5,843 bases of DNA from Acidobacteriota bacterium (GTDB lineage: Bacteria; Acidobacteriota; UBA6911; RPQK01; JAPXNP01): the NCBI GenBank assembly GCA_030614585.1, contig JAUWTT010000281.1:1-5843 (forward strand). The letters are read 5' to 3'. The notes beneath the pieces were generated by a model that was given only the letters and a program-made list of their open reading frames with translations, had not been told where the DNA came from and searched no databases. Position 1 is the first letter of the stretch. Each line of letters opens with the position of its first letter. This document shows, piece after piece, positions 5,832 to 5,843 of this stretch. Both the position numbers and the translations under genes were made by a program.

Positions 5832-5843
5832 GCATTCAGTCCG

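Overview
The window looks like bacterial chromosome of intermediate base composition, with tightly packed genes, a CCA-encoding tRNA gene and plausible sigma70-type promoters. I cannot place it to a phylum. Stand-alone MacB-type permeases without a fused ATPase, plus short intergenic repeats built on CCAC/ACACCAAGG-like units, suggest an uncultured-type environmental lineage (Acidobacteriota, Gemmatimonadota, Verrucomicrobiota and similar are candidates), but that is inference.

Layout, left to right. (1) Bases 1-46 hold the last 14 codons of a plus-strand gene that starts outside the window. (2) Bases 107-183, minus strand, are a tRNA-His gene with anticodon GTG. Its 5' half is canonical, but its 3' half has three changes at structurally important positions. 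(3) Bases 256-4133, minus strand, are a three-gene export operon read from right to left: a MacA/HlyD-type periplasmic adaptor (4133-2868), then two paralogous MacB/FtsX-type permeases (2804-1545 and 1509-256). A perfect 13-bp hairpin overlaps the last codons of the final gene. No ATP-binding subunit and no TolC-like outer-membrane protein is encoded in the window. (4) Bases 4134-4485 separate the operon from a divergent plus-strand gene. They hold a 138-bp element with imperfect inverted ends and a candidate promoter. (5) Bases 4486-5673 encode glycine C-acetyltransferase (2-amino-3-ketobutyrate CoA ligase, Kbl). (6) Bases 5674-5843 hold a second element, 136 bp long, of the same style.

How the parts work together. 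The adaptor and two permeases should form an ATP-driven export complex spanning the inner membrane and periplasm: the adaptor contacts an outer-membrane channel, the two permeases form a heterodimer, and a separately encoded LolD/MacB-like ATPase would power them. The substrate cannot be read from the sequence. Kbl belongs to threonine catabolism and is transcribed away from the export genes, so it is a neighbour rather than part of the same system.

The strongest unusual signals are the pair of 136-138-bp inverted-repeat elements bracketing kbl, the damaged 3' half of the tRNA-His gene, the ATPase-less two-permease export operon, and the hairpin that contains the operon's last stop codon. I see no CRISPR array, no transposase and no clear defence system.
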